Source of the DNA: Bradyrhizobium monzae
GTDB taxonomy: Bacteria; Pseudomonadota; Alphaproteobacteria; Rhizobiales; Xanthobacteraceae
Assembly (NCBI RefSeq): GCF_021458635.1
Contig: NZ_JAIRDQ010000001.1
Location: 1,364,001 to 1,428,000, forward strand
Length of the DNA: 64,000 nt
Reading direction: 5' to 3'
Numbering within the stretch: the first letter of the stretch is position 1; each line of letters starts with the position of its first letter. The notes below the pieces were generated by a model. The model made no database searches. It saw only the letters and a list, made by a program, of their open reading frames with translations, and was not told the DNA's origin. Positions 18,748 through 28,297 of the stretch are shown one piece after another. A program made the position numbers and the translations under genes.

Positions 18748-20076
18748 TCAGAACGGGCTGACCGGCGCGAGCCGCCGGCCGTCGATCATGCGCTTGTGGC
18801 TGTAGGCGGCGGGATCGACCAGCGGCGTCGCCCCGGTCACGATGTCGGCGGCGAGCTTGCCGGCCGCAGGGCCGATGCCGAATCCATGGCCGGAGAAGCC
18901 GGTCGCAAGGAAGAAGCCGGGCAGCGCGTCGACCGGCGAGATCACCGGGATCGTATCCGGCGTGCAGTCGATGGTGCCACCCCAGGCTTCCGCGATCTCG
19001 ATGTCTTTCAGTTCAGGGTTCGCCTTGATCAGCGAGGCCAGCGCCGCATTGACCAGCGACATGTCGGGCGCTGGATCGCGCACGCGCTCGGCCTCGAACG
19101 GTGACGGTTTGTCAAAGCTCCAGCCTGTACCGCGCATAACTTGGTCGAAGAACGATTTGCCGAACGACATCTTCAGGCCATTGCGACGATGCAGATAGGT
19201 CGGCCAGAACGTGCGCGCGTAGCGGAACAGGTCCGGCGACAGCTCGACCGTGCCACGATTGCGCAGCGCCAGCGTGAAACCACCATCGAGACGGCGGCGG
19301 ATGCAATAGAGATCGGTGCCGAGCGCACCGGAGGTGATCTCGGGTGCCGGCGTGGTCCGGCACGCCGTGGCGTTGACGAGACCGATCGGCAGCTCGATGC
19401 CGTGACGGCGGCAAAACAGCGACGACCATGCGCCACCCGACAGCAGCACGGCTTGCGTGCGCATGGTGCCTTTCTCGGTGACGACGGCGCTGACCCGGCC
19501 GCCGGTCGTCTCCAGCCCGCGCGCGGCGCAGCCCTGATGGATGGTGACGCCGTGTTTTCGCGCAGCCGTTGCCAGCGCGGGCACGGCCATCGACGGTTCG
19601 GCGCGGCCGTCGCTCGGCGTATGAAGGCCCCCGACCCATTTGTCGGTATTGCCCGGCATGCGCTCGGCGACCTCGGCCGGCGTCAGCACGGTCGAATGGA
19701 CCTGCATCTCGCGTGCCGTTGCGGCCCAGCGCTCCCAACTGGCGAGCTCGTCCTTGCTCTTGGTCAGGAACAGCACGCCGGTGCGGCGGAAGCCGGCATC
19801 GACACCGGCTTCGTTCTGCATGTCCTCCCACAGCCGCAGCGCTTCGCGCGCCAGCGGAATTTCCTCGCGCGCACGGCCCTGCTGACGGCACCAGCCCCAA
19901 TTGCGGCTCGACTGCTCGCCGCCGACATGACCCTTCTCGACCAGCGCGACGGAGAGGCCCTTCTTTGCGAGATGATAGGCCGCGGACACACCGATGACGC
20001 CGCCGCCGATGACGACGACGTCCACCTGCGTCGGCAGGCGTTCGTCGCTGTTTATACGATTGAGCGGCGGCGACAT
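18748..20076 (-). CDS. FAD-dependent oxidoreductase, DadA/glycine oxidase family
   Basis: A 442-residue flavoprotein. Residues 17-50 are the FAD dinucleotide fold (VDVVVIGGGVIGVSAAYHLAKKG ... LVEKG), followed by GGEQSSRNWGWCRQQGR, typical of the D-amino acid oxidase superfamily; the C-terminal ATGFSGHGFGIGPAAGKLAADIV is the second FAD-contact motif. Members oxidise secondary or primary amines (D-amino acids, sarcosine, opines) to imines and then oxo acids. In the operon it lies between the permease genes and the hydroxyacid dehydrogenase, so the imported compound is probably an amine or opine-like amino acid. No partner subunits of a three-part opine oxidase are present. Confidence 0.9.
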   Translation of the reverse strand: MSPPLNRINSDERLPTQVDVVVIGGGVIGVSAAYHLAKKGLSVALVEKGHVGGEQSSRNWGWCRQQGRAREEIPLAREALRLWEDMQNEAGVDAGFRRTGVLFLTKSKDELASWERWAATAREMQVHSTVLTPAEVAERMPGNTDKWVGGLHTPSDGRAEPSMAVPALATAARKHGVTIHQGCAARGLETTGGRVSAVVTEKGTMRTQAVLLSGGAWSSLFCRRHGIELPIGLVNATACRTTPAPEITSGALGTDLYCIRRRLDGGFTLALRNRGTVELSPDLFRYARTFWPTYLHRRNGLKMSFGKSFFDQVMRGTGWSFDKPSPFEAERVRDPAPDMSLVNAALASLIKANPELKDIEIAEAWGGTIDCTPDTIPVISPVDALPGFFLATGFSGHGFGIGPAAGKLAADIVTGATPLVDPAAYSHKRMIDGRRLAPVSPF

Positions 20077-20116
20077 GATGCACTCCTGGAGGCCAGTTCG
20101 ATCGAGATCTTGCTCG

Positions 20117-20992
20117 TCATGGGATGTTCATTCGCGGATCGAGCGCGTCGCGCAGGCCGTCACCGAGGAAGTTAAAGCTCGTCACGGCCAGCGTGATGGC
20201 GACGCCCGGTGCGATCGCGAGCCACGGCGCGCTGGTGAGATAGATCTGCGCGTTGTTGAGCATGTTGCCCAAGCTCGCGGCCGGCGGCTGGATGCCGTAG
20301 CCGAGATAGCTGAGATAGGATTCCAGCAGGATCGCCTTGGCGACGTTGAGCGTCGCCGCAACCATGATCGGCGCGACCGCATTGGGCACGAGCTCGCGAA
20401 ACATGATCCGCAGGTTCGACGAGCCGAAGGCGAGCGCAGCCACCGCAAATTCGCGCTCCCGCAGCGAGCGCACCTGGGCTTCGACGACCCGCGCCACCCA
20501 CATCCAGGCAGTCGCCGCGATCAGCACGGTGGTGGTGACGAGGCCGGGCTCGGTGAGCGCCGCCAGCGCCAGCAGCAGGAAGATGGTTGGAAAGCACAGC
20601 ACGGCGTCGACCAGCCGCATCAGCACGGCGCCGACCACGCCGCCATAGAAGCCGGCGAAGGCACCGACGACGATGCCGACCACCATCGCCATCACCATCG
20701 CGACAATGCCGATCGACAACGAGACACGCGCACCCATCATCAGCCGCGCCAGCACGTCACGGCCGAGTTCGTCGGTGCCGAGGATATGTGCGCCCGAGAA
20801 CGGCGGCGCGAACCGCTTCATGATGTCGATATAGGTGTCGTCGAACGGCAGCAGATAGGGACCGATCGCCGAGCCGAGGACGAGGACCACGATGATCACC
20901 GCACCCGCAAGCGCCAGCCGATGCCGGCAGAAGCGCCGCCACGCGGCCTGGCCAGGGGCGGGTTGAGCGGTGGAGAGAGCAGCAGTCGCCAT
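20117..20992 (-). CDS. ABC transporter permease, DppC/OppC type
   Basis: A 291-residue inner-membrane permease. The N-terminus ends a cytosolic segment (RRFCRHRLALAGAVIIVVLVLG) leading to the first of about six membrane spans. HILGTDELGRDVLARLMMGARVSL is the hallmark of OppC/DppC proteins, and the EAA coupling loop is AALAFGSSNLRIMFRELVPNAV. It ends NFLGDGLRDALDPRMNIP, as in the family. It forms the translocation channel with the permease encoded at 20996-21946; the start codon lies 3 bp after that gene's stop, so the two are translationally linked. Confidence 0.94.
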   Translation of the reverse strand: MATAALSTAQPAPGQAAWRRFCRHRLALAGAVIIVVLVLGSAIGPYLLPFDDTYIDIMKRFAPPFSGAHILGTDELGRDVLARLMMGARVSLSIGIVAMVMAMVVGIVVGAFAGFYGGVVGAVLMRLVDAVLCFPTIFLLLALAALTEPGLVTTTVLIAATAWMWVARVVEAQVRSLREREFAVAALAFGSSNLRIMFRELVPNAVAPIMVAATLNVAKAILLESYLSYLGYGIQPPAASLGNMLNNAQIYLTSAPWLAIAPGVAITLAVTSFNFLGDGLRDALDPRMNIP

Positions 20993-20995
20993 CGC

Positions 20996-21946
20996 CTAGC
21001 CCACCCGGATCCGCGGATCGACGACGGCATAGAGAATGTCAGCAATCAGCGAGCCGATCAGCACCATGGTCGCCGAGAACATCAGGATGCCCATCACCAC
21101 GGGATAGTCGCGGTAACCGATGGAATCCAGGAACAGCCGGCCCATGCCGGGCCAGGTGAACACGGTCTCGGCGACCAGCGCGCCGCCGAGCAGCGTCGGA
21201 AACTGCAGGCCCGCGACCGTGATCATCGGCAGCAGCGCGTTGCGCAACGCATGTACGGTGAGGATGCGCCATTCCGGCATGCCCTTGGCGCGCGCGGTGC
21301 GGATGTAATCCTGGTTGATCACCTCGAGCATCGAAGAGCGCATGAAGCGGCCCCACATGGCGGTCTCGACCAGCGCCAGCACCATCGCCGGCGCAATCAG
21401 GTGATGCGCCAGATCGAGGAAGGAGCCGTCGCCGACGGTTTCGCGGTTTCCCGCCGGCAGCCAGCCGAGAGTCACCGAGAACACGTAGATGGTGACGAGG
21501 CCGAACCAGAAGGTCGGGATCGACAGCGCGATCATGGCGCCGACGGTGGCGAGCGAGTCGAACAGCGAATATCGCCGGAGCGCACCGAGTATACCGATCC
21601 AGCAGCCGAGCAGCACCGCGATGATGGTCGCCGTCGTCATCAGTTCCAGCGTGGCGCCGAGATGCGAGGAGATCACCGACAGTACCGCCTCGCCGTCGCG
21701 ATAGGACTTGCCCCAATCGCCCCTTAGCATGCGGCCGAACCAGTCGAGATACTGGATCGGCAGCGGGCGATCGAGGCCGAGTTGCCTGGTGACGCGATCG
21801 AGATCCTCCTGCGTCATCTGTGCGGAGGCCGCGAATTGCGAGAGCGGACCGCCGGGCGCCAGATGCAGGAGGGCGAAGCCGATCGCGGAGACGATCACCA
21901 GCAGCATGACCGCCTGCGCCAGGCGATTGGCGACGTAACGAGCCAT
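20996..21946 (-). CDS. ABC transporter permease, DppB/OppB type
   Basis: A 316-residue permease starting MARYVANRLAQAVMLLVIVS, with six membrane spans. Family marks are the periplasmic loop LGLDRPLPIQYLDWFGRMLRGDWGKSY, the EAA loop YIRTARAKGMPEWRILTVHALRNALLPM and the end GSLIADILYAVVDPRIRVG. It pairs with the DppC-type permease and the fused ATPase to import a peptide-like or opine-like solute. It is the second gene of the operon, 27 bp after the binding-protein gene. Confidence 0.94.
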   Translation of the reverse strand: MARYVANRLAQAVMLLVIVSAIGFALLHLAPGGPLSQFAASAQMTQEDLDRVTRQLGLDRPLPIQYLDWFGRMLRGDWGKSYRDGEAVLSVISSHLGATLELMTTATIIAVLLGCWIGILGALRRYSLFDSLATVGAMIALSIPTFWFGLVTIYVFSVTLGWLPAGNRETVGDGSFLDLAHHLIAPAMVLALVETAMWGRFMRSSMLEVINQDYIRTARAKGMPEWRILTVHALRNALLPMITVAGLQFPTLLGGALVAETVFTWPGMGRLFLDSIGYRDYPVVMGILMFSATMVLIGSLIADILYAVVDPRIRVG

Positions 21947-21973
21947 CTCAGGCGATCTCGCGAATGGAGCGCA

Positions 21974-23665
21974 TCACGCCCAGTACCATTCGCGGATATT
22001 CCAGCAATTGCTCGAGGTGTTGATGTTGGGACGGAAGCCTTGCAGCCCCTCCTTCACGCCCTCGGCAATGAAGCCCTGGAACAACGGCAGGATCGCGAGG
22101 TCGTTCCGGATCAGCTTTTGAAGATCGCCATAGGTGGCCTTGCGCTGGGCGAGATCGAATTGCTGGGCGCCTTGCGCGAGCAGCCGATCGGCCTCCGCGC
22201 TTTTGTACTGATAGGTGTTGTAGCCGCGGCCACCTTTGGCAGGGGTCGCGCCGGAGCCGAACCGCGGCGTCACGTCGGGGTCGCTGCCGAGCATGAAGTT
22301 CACGCCCACGATCACCGAATTGAACTTCGACTGCTGCCAGAAATCGCCCCAGATCACGGCGGCCGGCATGTTGTTGACGCGCATGGTCGCGCCGATCGCG
22401 CGCCAGTCCTGGATCAGGAGCTGCTGGGTCTGCTCGCGCACCGCGTTGCCCGAGGTCGTCGAGTTGGTGAATTCGAGCTTCACGCCACCCTTCTCGCGGA
22501 CGCCGCCGGCGCCGCGCACCCAGCCGGCCGCATCGAGCAGCGCGTTGGCCTTGGTCGGATCGTATTTGTGCTGCGGCAGGCCGTGCTGGAACGACCATGC
22601 TTCCTTCGGCACGAAACTCTCGGTCTGCATCGGCAGGCCGTAGTTCAGCGCATCGATGATCGCCTGCTTGTTGATGGCGAGATACAGCGCCTCGCGCACC
22701 GTGCGATCGGCGAAGGCGCCGAACTCGAGATTCGGCGCGATATGCTCCACCGACGCCGTTGACGAGACGAAGATCTTGCGCGCCTTCAGTGTCTTCGCTT
22801 CCTGCACGAAGTTCGGCAGGATGCCCTGCAGGCCGGTGTAGTCGACCTGTCCAGTGCGGAACTGGGTGTAGAGGACGGTGAGATCGGGAATGTACTTGAA
22901 GACGACGCGTTCGACGTAAGGCCCCTTGCCGTGATAGCCGGCATAGGCATTTACCTGAGTGTGGTCGCCGGGCACACGCTCGCCCCAGCGGAACGGCCCG
23001 GTGCCGACGGGTGCGTTGTGGAACGGCGACGAATTCGGGTCGGACACCTTCTCCAGGATGTGTTTCGGCACGATGAAGGTGAGGGACAGGATCGACAGGT
23101 AGGGCGAATAGGGAGCTTCCATTCGCCAGTGGATCTCGTCGGGCGCGACGATCGTGATGTCCTTGACCAGGCTATGGCCGACGCGGTTGCGGACGCGGAA
23201 ATCGGGATTGTTGATCAAGTCGAGCGAGAACTTGACGTCGTCGGCCGTGAACGCCGTGCCGTCGTGCCATTTCACATCGCTGCGCAGCTTGATCTTCCAG
23301 GTCAGGCCATCGGCCGACAGGCCGCCATTCTCGACCGTCGGAACTTCGCGCGCGAGGTCGGGAACGAACTTGCCGTCGGGATCGATGAACCAGAGCGGCG
23401 AGAACACCTGCCACCAGACCCCCTGGTCGACTTCGATGCCGGGCATCAGGGGATGAAAGACGGTCGGCTCCTGCGACAGCGCCGCGATCACCTGTCCGCG
23501 CGGCTTGTCCGGCGGATTGCCCGGACGTTCGGTCTGCGCAAAGGCGCTGCCTGAAAACGTCCATCCTGCCGCGGCGCCTGCGCCGAGCTGAAAGAATTGT
23601 CGGCGATTTGGAATGCCGAGATGATGCAATCCGCCAACGCCGAACTTGCCGGTGCTGTCTGCCAT
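21974..23665 (-). CDS. ABC transporter substrate-binding protein, SBP family 5, Tat-exported
   Basis: A 563-residue periplasmic binding protein (ATG at 23665 with GGAGA seven bases upstream; an in-frame GTG 21 bases earlier is less likely). The signal region is NRRQFFQLGAGAAAGWTFSG ending AFAQ, a twin-arginine signal. The family 5 fold (DppA/OppA) is clear: WKIKLRSDVKWHDGTAFTADDVKFSLDLI, LILVPKHILEKV-like segment, and VREALYLAINKQAIIDALNYG. It opens a six-gene operon: binding protein, two permeases, FAD oxidoreductase, hydroxyacid dehydrogenase and ATPase. The ligand is unknown; family 5 covers peptides, opines, nickel and sugars. Expression is probably controlled by the divergent XRE-cupin gene. 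Confidence 0.93.
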   Translation of the reverse strand: MADSTGKFGVGGLHHLGIPNRRQFFQLGAGAAAGWTFSGSAFAQTERPGNPPDKPRGQVIAALSQEPTVFHPLMPGIEVDQGVWWQVFSPLWFIDPDGKFVPDLAREVPTVENGGLSADGLTWKIKLRSDVKWHDGTAFTADDVKFSLDLINNPDFRVRNRVGHSLVKDITIVAPDEIHWRMEAPYSPYLSILSLTFIVPKHILEKVSDPNSSPFHNAPVGTGPFRWGERVPGDHTQVNAYAGYHGKGPYVERVVFKYIPDLTVLYTQFRTGQVDYTGLQGILPNFVQEAKTLKARKIFVSSTASVEHIAPNLEFGAFADRTVREALYLAINKQAIIDALNYGLPMQTESFVPKEAWSFQHGLPQHKYDPTKANALLDAAGWVRGAGGVREKGGVKLEFTNSTTSGNAVREQTQQLLIQDWRAIGATMRVNNMPAAVIWGDFWQQSKFNSVIVGVNFMLGSDPDVTPRFGSGATPAKGGRGYNTYQYKSAEADRLLAQGAQQFDLAQRKATYGDLQKLIRNDLAILPLFQGFIAEGVKEGLQGFRPNINTSSNCWNIREWYWA

Positions 23666-23764
23666 GACCAGTCTCCGTTCCCGCACGCGGCACCTCTCCC
23701 GCGCCCCGAGACCCCGGCAAAGGGACAGGAGTGGGCTTTAGTGCTTCTAAATTTTTCGATCAAA

Positions 23765-23793
23765 AGTTCACCATGACTAAATACAGCTGTCAA
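23765..23793 (-). promoter_or_regulatory. Candidate sigma-70 promoter of the ABC operon with overlapping palindrome
   Basis: On the minus strand a perfect -35 TTGACA (23788-23793) stands 17 bp from TGAACT (23765-23770), a weak -10. Just downstream the sequence TTTTCGATCAAAA (about 23753-23765) is an inverted repeat around GATC and could be the operator of the divergent XRE-cupin regulator. Position, 100 bp before the binding-protein start, is suitable. Not experimentally supported. Confidence 0.4.
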
Positions 23794-23867
23794 TCGGATT
23801 GCTAGGATGCGCGACCTTTTCACACCGCCGGCCATTCCGGCGGTGAGGTCATGCACGGGAGAGCGAC

Positions 23868-24506
23868 ATGGATGGTCGCGGCAACACGAACGGTCCGAAG
23901 GAGGCCTCGACGACCGAGGCCGACGATGCGGTCGACCAGCGGCTCGGCGAGACTGTGCGGCTGCTGCGCCAGCGCGCCGGCCTCTCGATCCAGGACGTCG
24001 CCAACAAGACCGGCCTCTCCAACGGCATGATCAGCCAGCTCGAACGGGCGCGCGCCATGCCGTCGATCCGCACGCTCCGCCTGCTCAGCATCGCGCTCGA
24101 CGTCCCCATCTCCTATTTCTTCGAGACCAGTGATTCCGCGGCCGCCGATGTGCAGCGCTACATCGTGCGCAAGAACAACCGGCGCCTGCTGCGCCTCACC
24201 GCGAGCGGCGTCGTCAAGGAAGCGCTGACGCCGGAAGGCACGGGCCAGCTCGAGCTCTACGAGCTCACGCTCAATCCCGGCGCCTCGTCCGGTACCGACT
24301 TCCTGCAGCACAACGGCGAGAAGGCCGGCTACATCCTCTCCGGCAGCCTGCGGCTGTGGCTCGACAACCAGGCCCATGTGCTCGAGGCTGGCGACAGTTT
24401 TCGTTTTCCGAGCATCGTGCCGCACATGTTCGACAACCCGACCCAGCAGGCGGCGCGTGTGATCTGGGTCACGACGCTGCGCCAGACCGATTCGCCAGCG
24501 AGTTGA
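23868..24506 (+). CDS. XRE family transcriptional regulator with C-terminal cupin domain
   Basis: A 212-residue regulator. Residues 25-80 form a lambda-repressor-like HTH (LGETVRLLRQRAGLSIQDVA, then LSNGMISQLERARAMPSIRTL). The C-terminal half is a cupin barrel (SGTDFLQHNGEKAGYILSGSLRLWLDN and LEAGDSFRFPSIVPHMFDNP) expected to bind the effector. PuuR-like proteins of this design repress genes for uptake and oxidation of amines and amino acids. It is divergent from the six-gene ABC/oxidoreductase operon, which contains a matching amine-oxidase-type flavoprotein, so control of that operon is the natural inference. The ATG at 23868 follows GGGAGAGCGAC. Confidence 0.92.
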   Translation: MDGRGNTNGPKEASTTEADDAVDQRLGETVRLLRQRAGLSIQDVANKTGLSNGMISQLERARAMPSIRTLRLLSIALDVPISYFFETSDSAAADVQRYIVRKNNRRLLRLTASGVVKEALTPEGTGQLELYELTLNPGASSGTDFLQHNGEKAGYILSGSLRLWLDNQAHVLEAGDSFRFPSIVPHMFDNPTQQAARVIWVTTLRQTDSPAS

Positions 24507-24644
24507 ACCCAAAGCACGCCTCGCCCCGATACCTCCGGAAATTGCCCTCGACGACGCCGCAGGGAGTCTGTAGCTCACAGGGAGCCGGACTCATTTGACA
24601 GGGCGGACGCGAGGGTCCGCGGCGGACGTCGCTGGTGTGAGAGC

Positions 24645-26498
24645 ATGAAACTCAGGGGGCTTCTGACACTCGCGATGGCCGCGCAGGTCGTCGTGACCGC
24701 CGCGGCTCTCCTCGTCTCGTATGCCGTGACCGGACCCGGGTTCGGCGCTTCGGAGATCATTGCGCTGCTCGCAAGCGGCGCCGTCGCAGTGCTGATCGCG
24801 CGGCTCTGCACGCGTACGATCGAGACGGCGCAGGACAAGCGCATCGCCGCGCAACTGGCCGAGCAGGCGAAGTCGAGCGCCCGGATGACCCAGGCCGTCA
24901 TCAAGACCGCGCTGGATGCTTTCGTGCAGACCGACGCGAACGGGATCATCCTGGAGTGGAGCGTTCAGGCCGAGGCGCTGACCGGATGGACGCGCAAGGA
25001 GGCGCTTGGCGCCGACGTCGTCAACCTTCTCATCGCCGAGCCGCTCCGCGACGGTTTCAGGCAACGCATGATGCGCCTTCTGCCGGAGCTTTCGCATACC
25101 CCGATCGGCATCCGGTTTGAGGCGACCCTGCTGCACCGGGAAGGCGACGAGATCCTGATCGAGGCATCGAGCACCACGCTCCAGCTCGGCGGGCAAACCG
25201 TCATCAACAATTTCGTCAAGGACGTCACCCAGAAGCGCGCCGCCGCGGAGCAACTGATCCAGGCGCAGAAGATGGAAGCGGTCGGCCAGCTCACCGGCGG
25301 CATCGCGCATGAATTCAACAACATGCTCACGGTAATCACGGGCACGATCGATATCCTCGCCGACGCCGTGAAGGACAACCCGCCGCTCGCCACCATCACC
25401 AAGCTGATCAGCGAGGCCGCCGATCGTGGCGCCTCGCTGACCTCGAGCCTGCTGTCCTTTGCGCGCAAGCAGGCGCTGCAGCCGGCCGATATCGACGTCA
25501 ACGACCTGCTCGAAGAGCTCGCAAAGCTGCTGCTGGCGACCTTCGACAAGAAGATCGAGATCGTGAAGAGGCTCGACGACGCCATCTGGCTCGCTTTCGC
25601 CGACCGCGGGCAGCTCTCCTCGGCGCTGCTCAACCTCGCGATCAACGCTCGCGACGCGATGCCTCAAGGCGGCAGACTGACGCTGACAACGCGCAACGTG
25701 GTGTTCGGCGTGCGCGAGGCCGTCGCGGTCGGCGCGGGCTATGCCGGCGACTATGTCGAGATCCAGATTGCCGACACCGGCACGGGCATTCCGCAGGCGA
25801 TCCTCGAACGCATCTTCGATCCGTTCTTCTCGACCAAGGAAGTCGGCAAGGGCACGGGCCTCGGGCTCAGCATGGTGTTCGGCTTCGTCAAGCAGTCGGG
25901 CGGCGGCATCAAGGTCAGATCGGAAGAAGGCCGCGGCACGACATTCACGATCTACCTGCCGAAGGCCGAGACCAGCGTGCTTCGCCCGACCGGCTATGAC
26001 GAACGCAAGATCGTGGGCGGGACGGAAACCATCCTTTGCGTCGAGGACGACCGCGATGTCCGTCACTACGTCACGGTCCAGCTCGAGAGCCTCGGCTACA
26101 AGGTCATCCCGGCCACCAACGCGAGCGACGCGCTCGCCATCGCGGCCCGAGGCACGCCGTTCGATCTGCTCTTCACCGATATCGTGATGCCCGGCGCCTT
26201 GAATGGACGGGAGCTCGCCGACGAGTTAGTGGCTGCGCGGCCCTCCTTACGGGTGCTGTTCACGTCGGGATATGCCCACGACGCCCCGCATGGGCTGGGA
26301 CAGGCCACCATGGGTGCGCCACTTCTGACAAAGCCCTACCGCAAGGCCGAGCTCGCACGCATGCTGCGCCGCTCGCTCGACACCGCCGTCGATGCGGCAG
26401 GTGATCCGATCCCGACACCCTATTCGGTGCAGGCCGAGGTCGAGAGCTTCTTGCGCAAGCAGGAGACCGACGAGGACACGACGCGATCGCGAAAATGA
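24645..26498 (+). CDS. Hybrid sensor histidine kinase with PAS and receiver domains
   Basis: A 617-residue protein. Two membrane helices fill residues 5-27 and about 33-53 with almost no periplasmic loop between. A PAS domain follows (VIKTALDAFVQTDANGIILEWS ... ALTGWTRKEALGADV). The DHp helix has GQLTGGIAHEFNNMLTVITG, with phospho-acceptor His about 222; the HATPase boxes are LLNLAINARDAMPQGG, IADTGTGIP and GKGTGLGLSMVFGFVKQSGG. The C-terminal receiver domain (ETILCVEDDRDVRHYV) has its aspartate about 512 in LLFTDIVMPG. The PAS domain probably provides the signal. No separate response regulator lies nearby, so output may go through phosphotransfer elsewhere. It ends in a short charged tail. 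Confidence 0.92.
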   Translation: MKLRGLLTLAMAAQVVVTAAALLVSYAVTGPGFGASEIIALLASGAVAVLIARLCTRTIETAQDKRIAAQLAEQAKSSARMTQAVIKTALDAFVQTDANGIILEWSVQAEALTGWTRKEALGADVVNLLIAEPLRDGFRQRMMRLLPELSHTPIGIRFEATLLHREGDEILIEASSTTLQLGGQTVINNFVKDVTQKRAAAEQLIQAQKMEAVGQLTGGIAHEFNNMLTVITGTIDILADAVKDNPPLATITKLISEAADRGASLTSSLLSFARKQALQPADIDVNDLLEELAKLLLATFDKKIEIVKRLDDAIWLAFADRGQLSSALLNLAINARDAMPQGGRLTLTTRNVVFGVREAVAVGAGYAGDYVEIQIADTGTGIPQAILERIFDPFFSTKEVGKGTGLGLSMVFGFVKQSGGGIKVRSEEGRGTTFTIYLPKAETSVLRPTGYDERKIVGGTETILCVEDDRDVRHYVTVQLESLGYKVIPATNASDALAIAARGTPFDLLFTDIVMPGALNGRELADELVAARPSLRVLFTSGYAHDAPHGLGQATMGAPLLTKPYRKAELARMLRRSLDTAVDAAGDPIPTPYSVQAEVESFLRKQETDEDTTRSRK

Positions 26499-26517
26499 TC
26501 GTTTCGGGCGCCTCTCG

Positions 26518-27543
26518 CTAACTCATCCGCCGCCGCAACGTTGCCGACGGCGTCTCGCCGAATTTTTCGCGGTAAGCGCCGGCCATGCGACTGAGATGGG
26601 TGAAGCCGAGATCGAAAGCGATGTCGGTGATGGAGACATCCGGCGAAGACTGCGCGAGCCTGGCATGGAGACCAGCGAGGCGCATATCGAGCAACATCTC
26701 CGAGATCGACACGCCGAAGTGACGGCGGAAGCCGAGCTGGAGCGCGCGAATGCCGATGCCGGACGCGCCCGCGAGCTGCGCGAGATCGAGCGGCTCACCG
26801 GCATTTTCCGCAAGATGGTCCCGCGCGGCCCGGAGCGCACGCGGCAGACGTTCGGCTTGCCCTGAGAACGTCCTGATCGCATCCGACAAGCCGTGCCGCT
26901 GACCATTGAGGAGACAATCGAGCAGCGCCTCGCGCCAGTCAGCCGTCGCGGCCGGTGAAAGCCGGCCGGACGGCCCGAGCCGTTCGGCGAGCCTCGTCAG
27001 CTCGGCAAGGCTGGCTTGCAGGTGGTGGCCGCACGGCGCATTCAGGTCGATCGCGGGATCGAACTCGACCGCGCCGGCCGCCCTGCCCGACAGCGCCGCG
27101 GCACGCTGCTCGACCATGCGACGGTCGAGCAGCAAGATGGCTTGCGCACAGTCGCGCCACATCATCCGGGTCGGGACCGTCGGCGACAGCAGCGACGCCG
27201 TTCGGTCCGGCACGGCATCGAACCCCCCGGCGCCCGCACGAATGTGGGCGGTGCCCGTGAGCGGGATCTGGACGAGGAAGAAGCGGTCGAGGCAGCCCGG
27301 ATCGATGCTGACGGTCCGACCATAGGCAACATAGTTGATGGAAAAGCCGTCGAACGCTGCGCAATTGTGCCGGGCCGAAAATCCGGAAGCACGCGCCTGC
27401 GCCGGCTTGAGATCGTGAGGACAGAAAATGCGTCCGATCTGCTCGGCCGCCTCGTCGACGTCATCGGTGGTGACGCGAGCGAACTCCGCAAGCCTTTCGG
27501 CCTGGGACCACCGTGTGCTCATTTCCTGCACGGCTGCGGACAT
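26518..27543 (-). CDS. AraC family transcriptional regulator (AraC_binding_2 type)
   Basis: A 341-residue regulator. The N-terminal 220 residues are the effector region found in aromatic-degradation regulators of the AndR/XylS/FeaR kind (SINYVAYGRTVSIDPGCLDRFFLVQIPLTGTAHI). The C-terminal 100 residues hold the two HTH motifs (LDLAQLAGASGIGIRALQLGFRRHFG and VSITDIAFDLGFTHLSRMAGAYREKFGETPS). It is divergent from the cupin/monooxygenase genes at 27730-29791, with 186 bp between, so it may regulate them; no binding site was identified. The real start could also be a later ATG (MSTRWSQ). Confidence 0.9.
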   Translation of the reverse strand: MSAAVQEMSTRWSQAERLAEFARVTTDDVDEAAEQIGRIFCPHDLKPAQARASGFSARHNCAAFDGFSINYVAYGRTVSIDPGCLDRFFLVQIPLTGTAHIRAGAGGFDAVPDRTASLLSPTVPTRMMWRDCAQAILLLDRRMVEQRAAALSGRAAGAVEFDPAIDLNAPCGHHLQASLAELTRLAERLGPSGRLSPAATADWREALLDCLLNGQRHGLSDAIRTFSGQAERLPRALRAARDHLAENAGEPLDLAQLAGASGIGIRALQLGFRRHFGVSISEMLLDMRLAGLHARLAQSSPDVSITDIAFDLGFTHLSRMAGAYREKFGETPSATLRRRMS

Positions 27544-27729
27544 CGTCGACCACGCTTCGCATCACGGAATTACTTCAAGCATATAATAGTTCCGCGGACG
27601 CGCAAAGGGCCGTGTCGCAAAATCGTCGTGCTGCATGGCAACAGCCGCCTTTGGATTCGTTTAGCGGATAGACACCGGCTCGCACGTGGCCGAAGCTCGG
27701 TACCCGCCGGAGTTCATATGGAGGCGAGC

Positions 27730-28179
27730 ATGACTGCACTCGAAAAGGGCATTACCGCAAATGGCACGGGCTATGGCGGCAAGACCTGGAACATCCTGGG
27801 TCAGGTCTATTTCCCCAAGGCCGTCACCGAATCCACCTTCGCGTTCGAGACCAACAGCGATCCCGGCCAGTTCGTGCCGGTGCACATCCATCCGACCCAG
27901 GACGAGTTCATCCTGGTGCAGGAAGGGACCCTCGACCTCAAACTCGACGGCAAATGGGTCAAGGCCCATGCCGGCGACCTCGTGCGTTTGCCGCGCGGCA
28001 TCCCGCACGGCTATTTCAACAAATCCGACAAACCAGCACGCGCGCTGTTCTGGGTCTCGCCGATGCAGAAGCTGGAGGCGCTGTTCAATCAGCTCCACAA
28101 TCTGACCGACCCTGCCGAAGTCGTGCGCATCTCGGCGCTGCATGAGGTCGACTTCCTGCCGCCCGAGGCCAACGACTAG
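27730..28179 (+). CDS. Cupin domain-containing protein
   Basis: A 149-residue single-domain cupin from the ATG at 27730, preceded by GGAGG five bases upstream. The frame is open for another 700 bases upstream but antisense to the AraC gene. Both cupin motifs are present: VPVHIHPTQDEFILVQEGTL with two histidines and the glutamate metal ligand, and AGDLVRLPRGIPHGYFN with the third histidine. It should be a small cytosolic beta-barrel binding a metal ion; it could be a dioxygenase, isomerase or ligand sensor. It lies 118 bp before the flavin monooxygenase gene on the same strand and may be co-transcribed with it. Confidence 0.85.
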   Translation: MTALEKGITANGTGYGGKTWNILGQVYFPKAVTESTFAFETNSDPGQFVPVHIHPTQDEFILVQEGTLDLKLDGKWVKAHAGDLVRLPRGIPHGYFNKSDKPARALFWVSPMQKLEALFNQLHNLTDPAEVVRISALHEVDFLPPEAND

Positions 28180-28297
28180 GCCAGACAACCAGGCAAGCCG
28201 CCCTCTCGTTCACCTTCACTGCTTGCGTGTCCGCCGGCCGCCCCTCGCGGCCGAACGAGGCCGCTTGCGCGCGAAACACATTGATTGCGAGCCACCC

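Noticed and set aside
19141..21727. Two long plus-strand frames opposite the ABC permease and FAD oxidoreductase genes
   Set aside because: Both are antisense to conserved genes and consist of low-complexity Arg/His/Asp-rich sequence.
23666..23686. GTG start adding seven residues to the family 5 binding protein
   Set aside because: The ATG at 23665 has a well-placed GGAGA and keeps the twin-arginine signal near the N-terminus.
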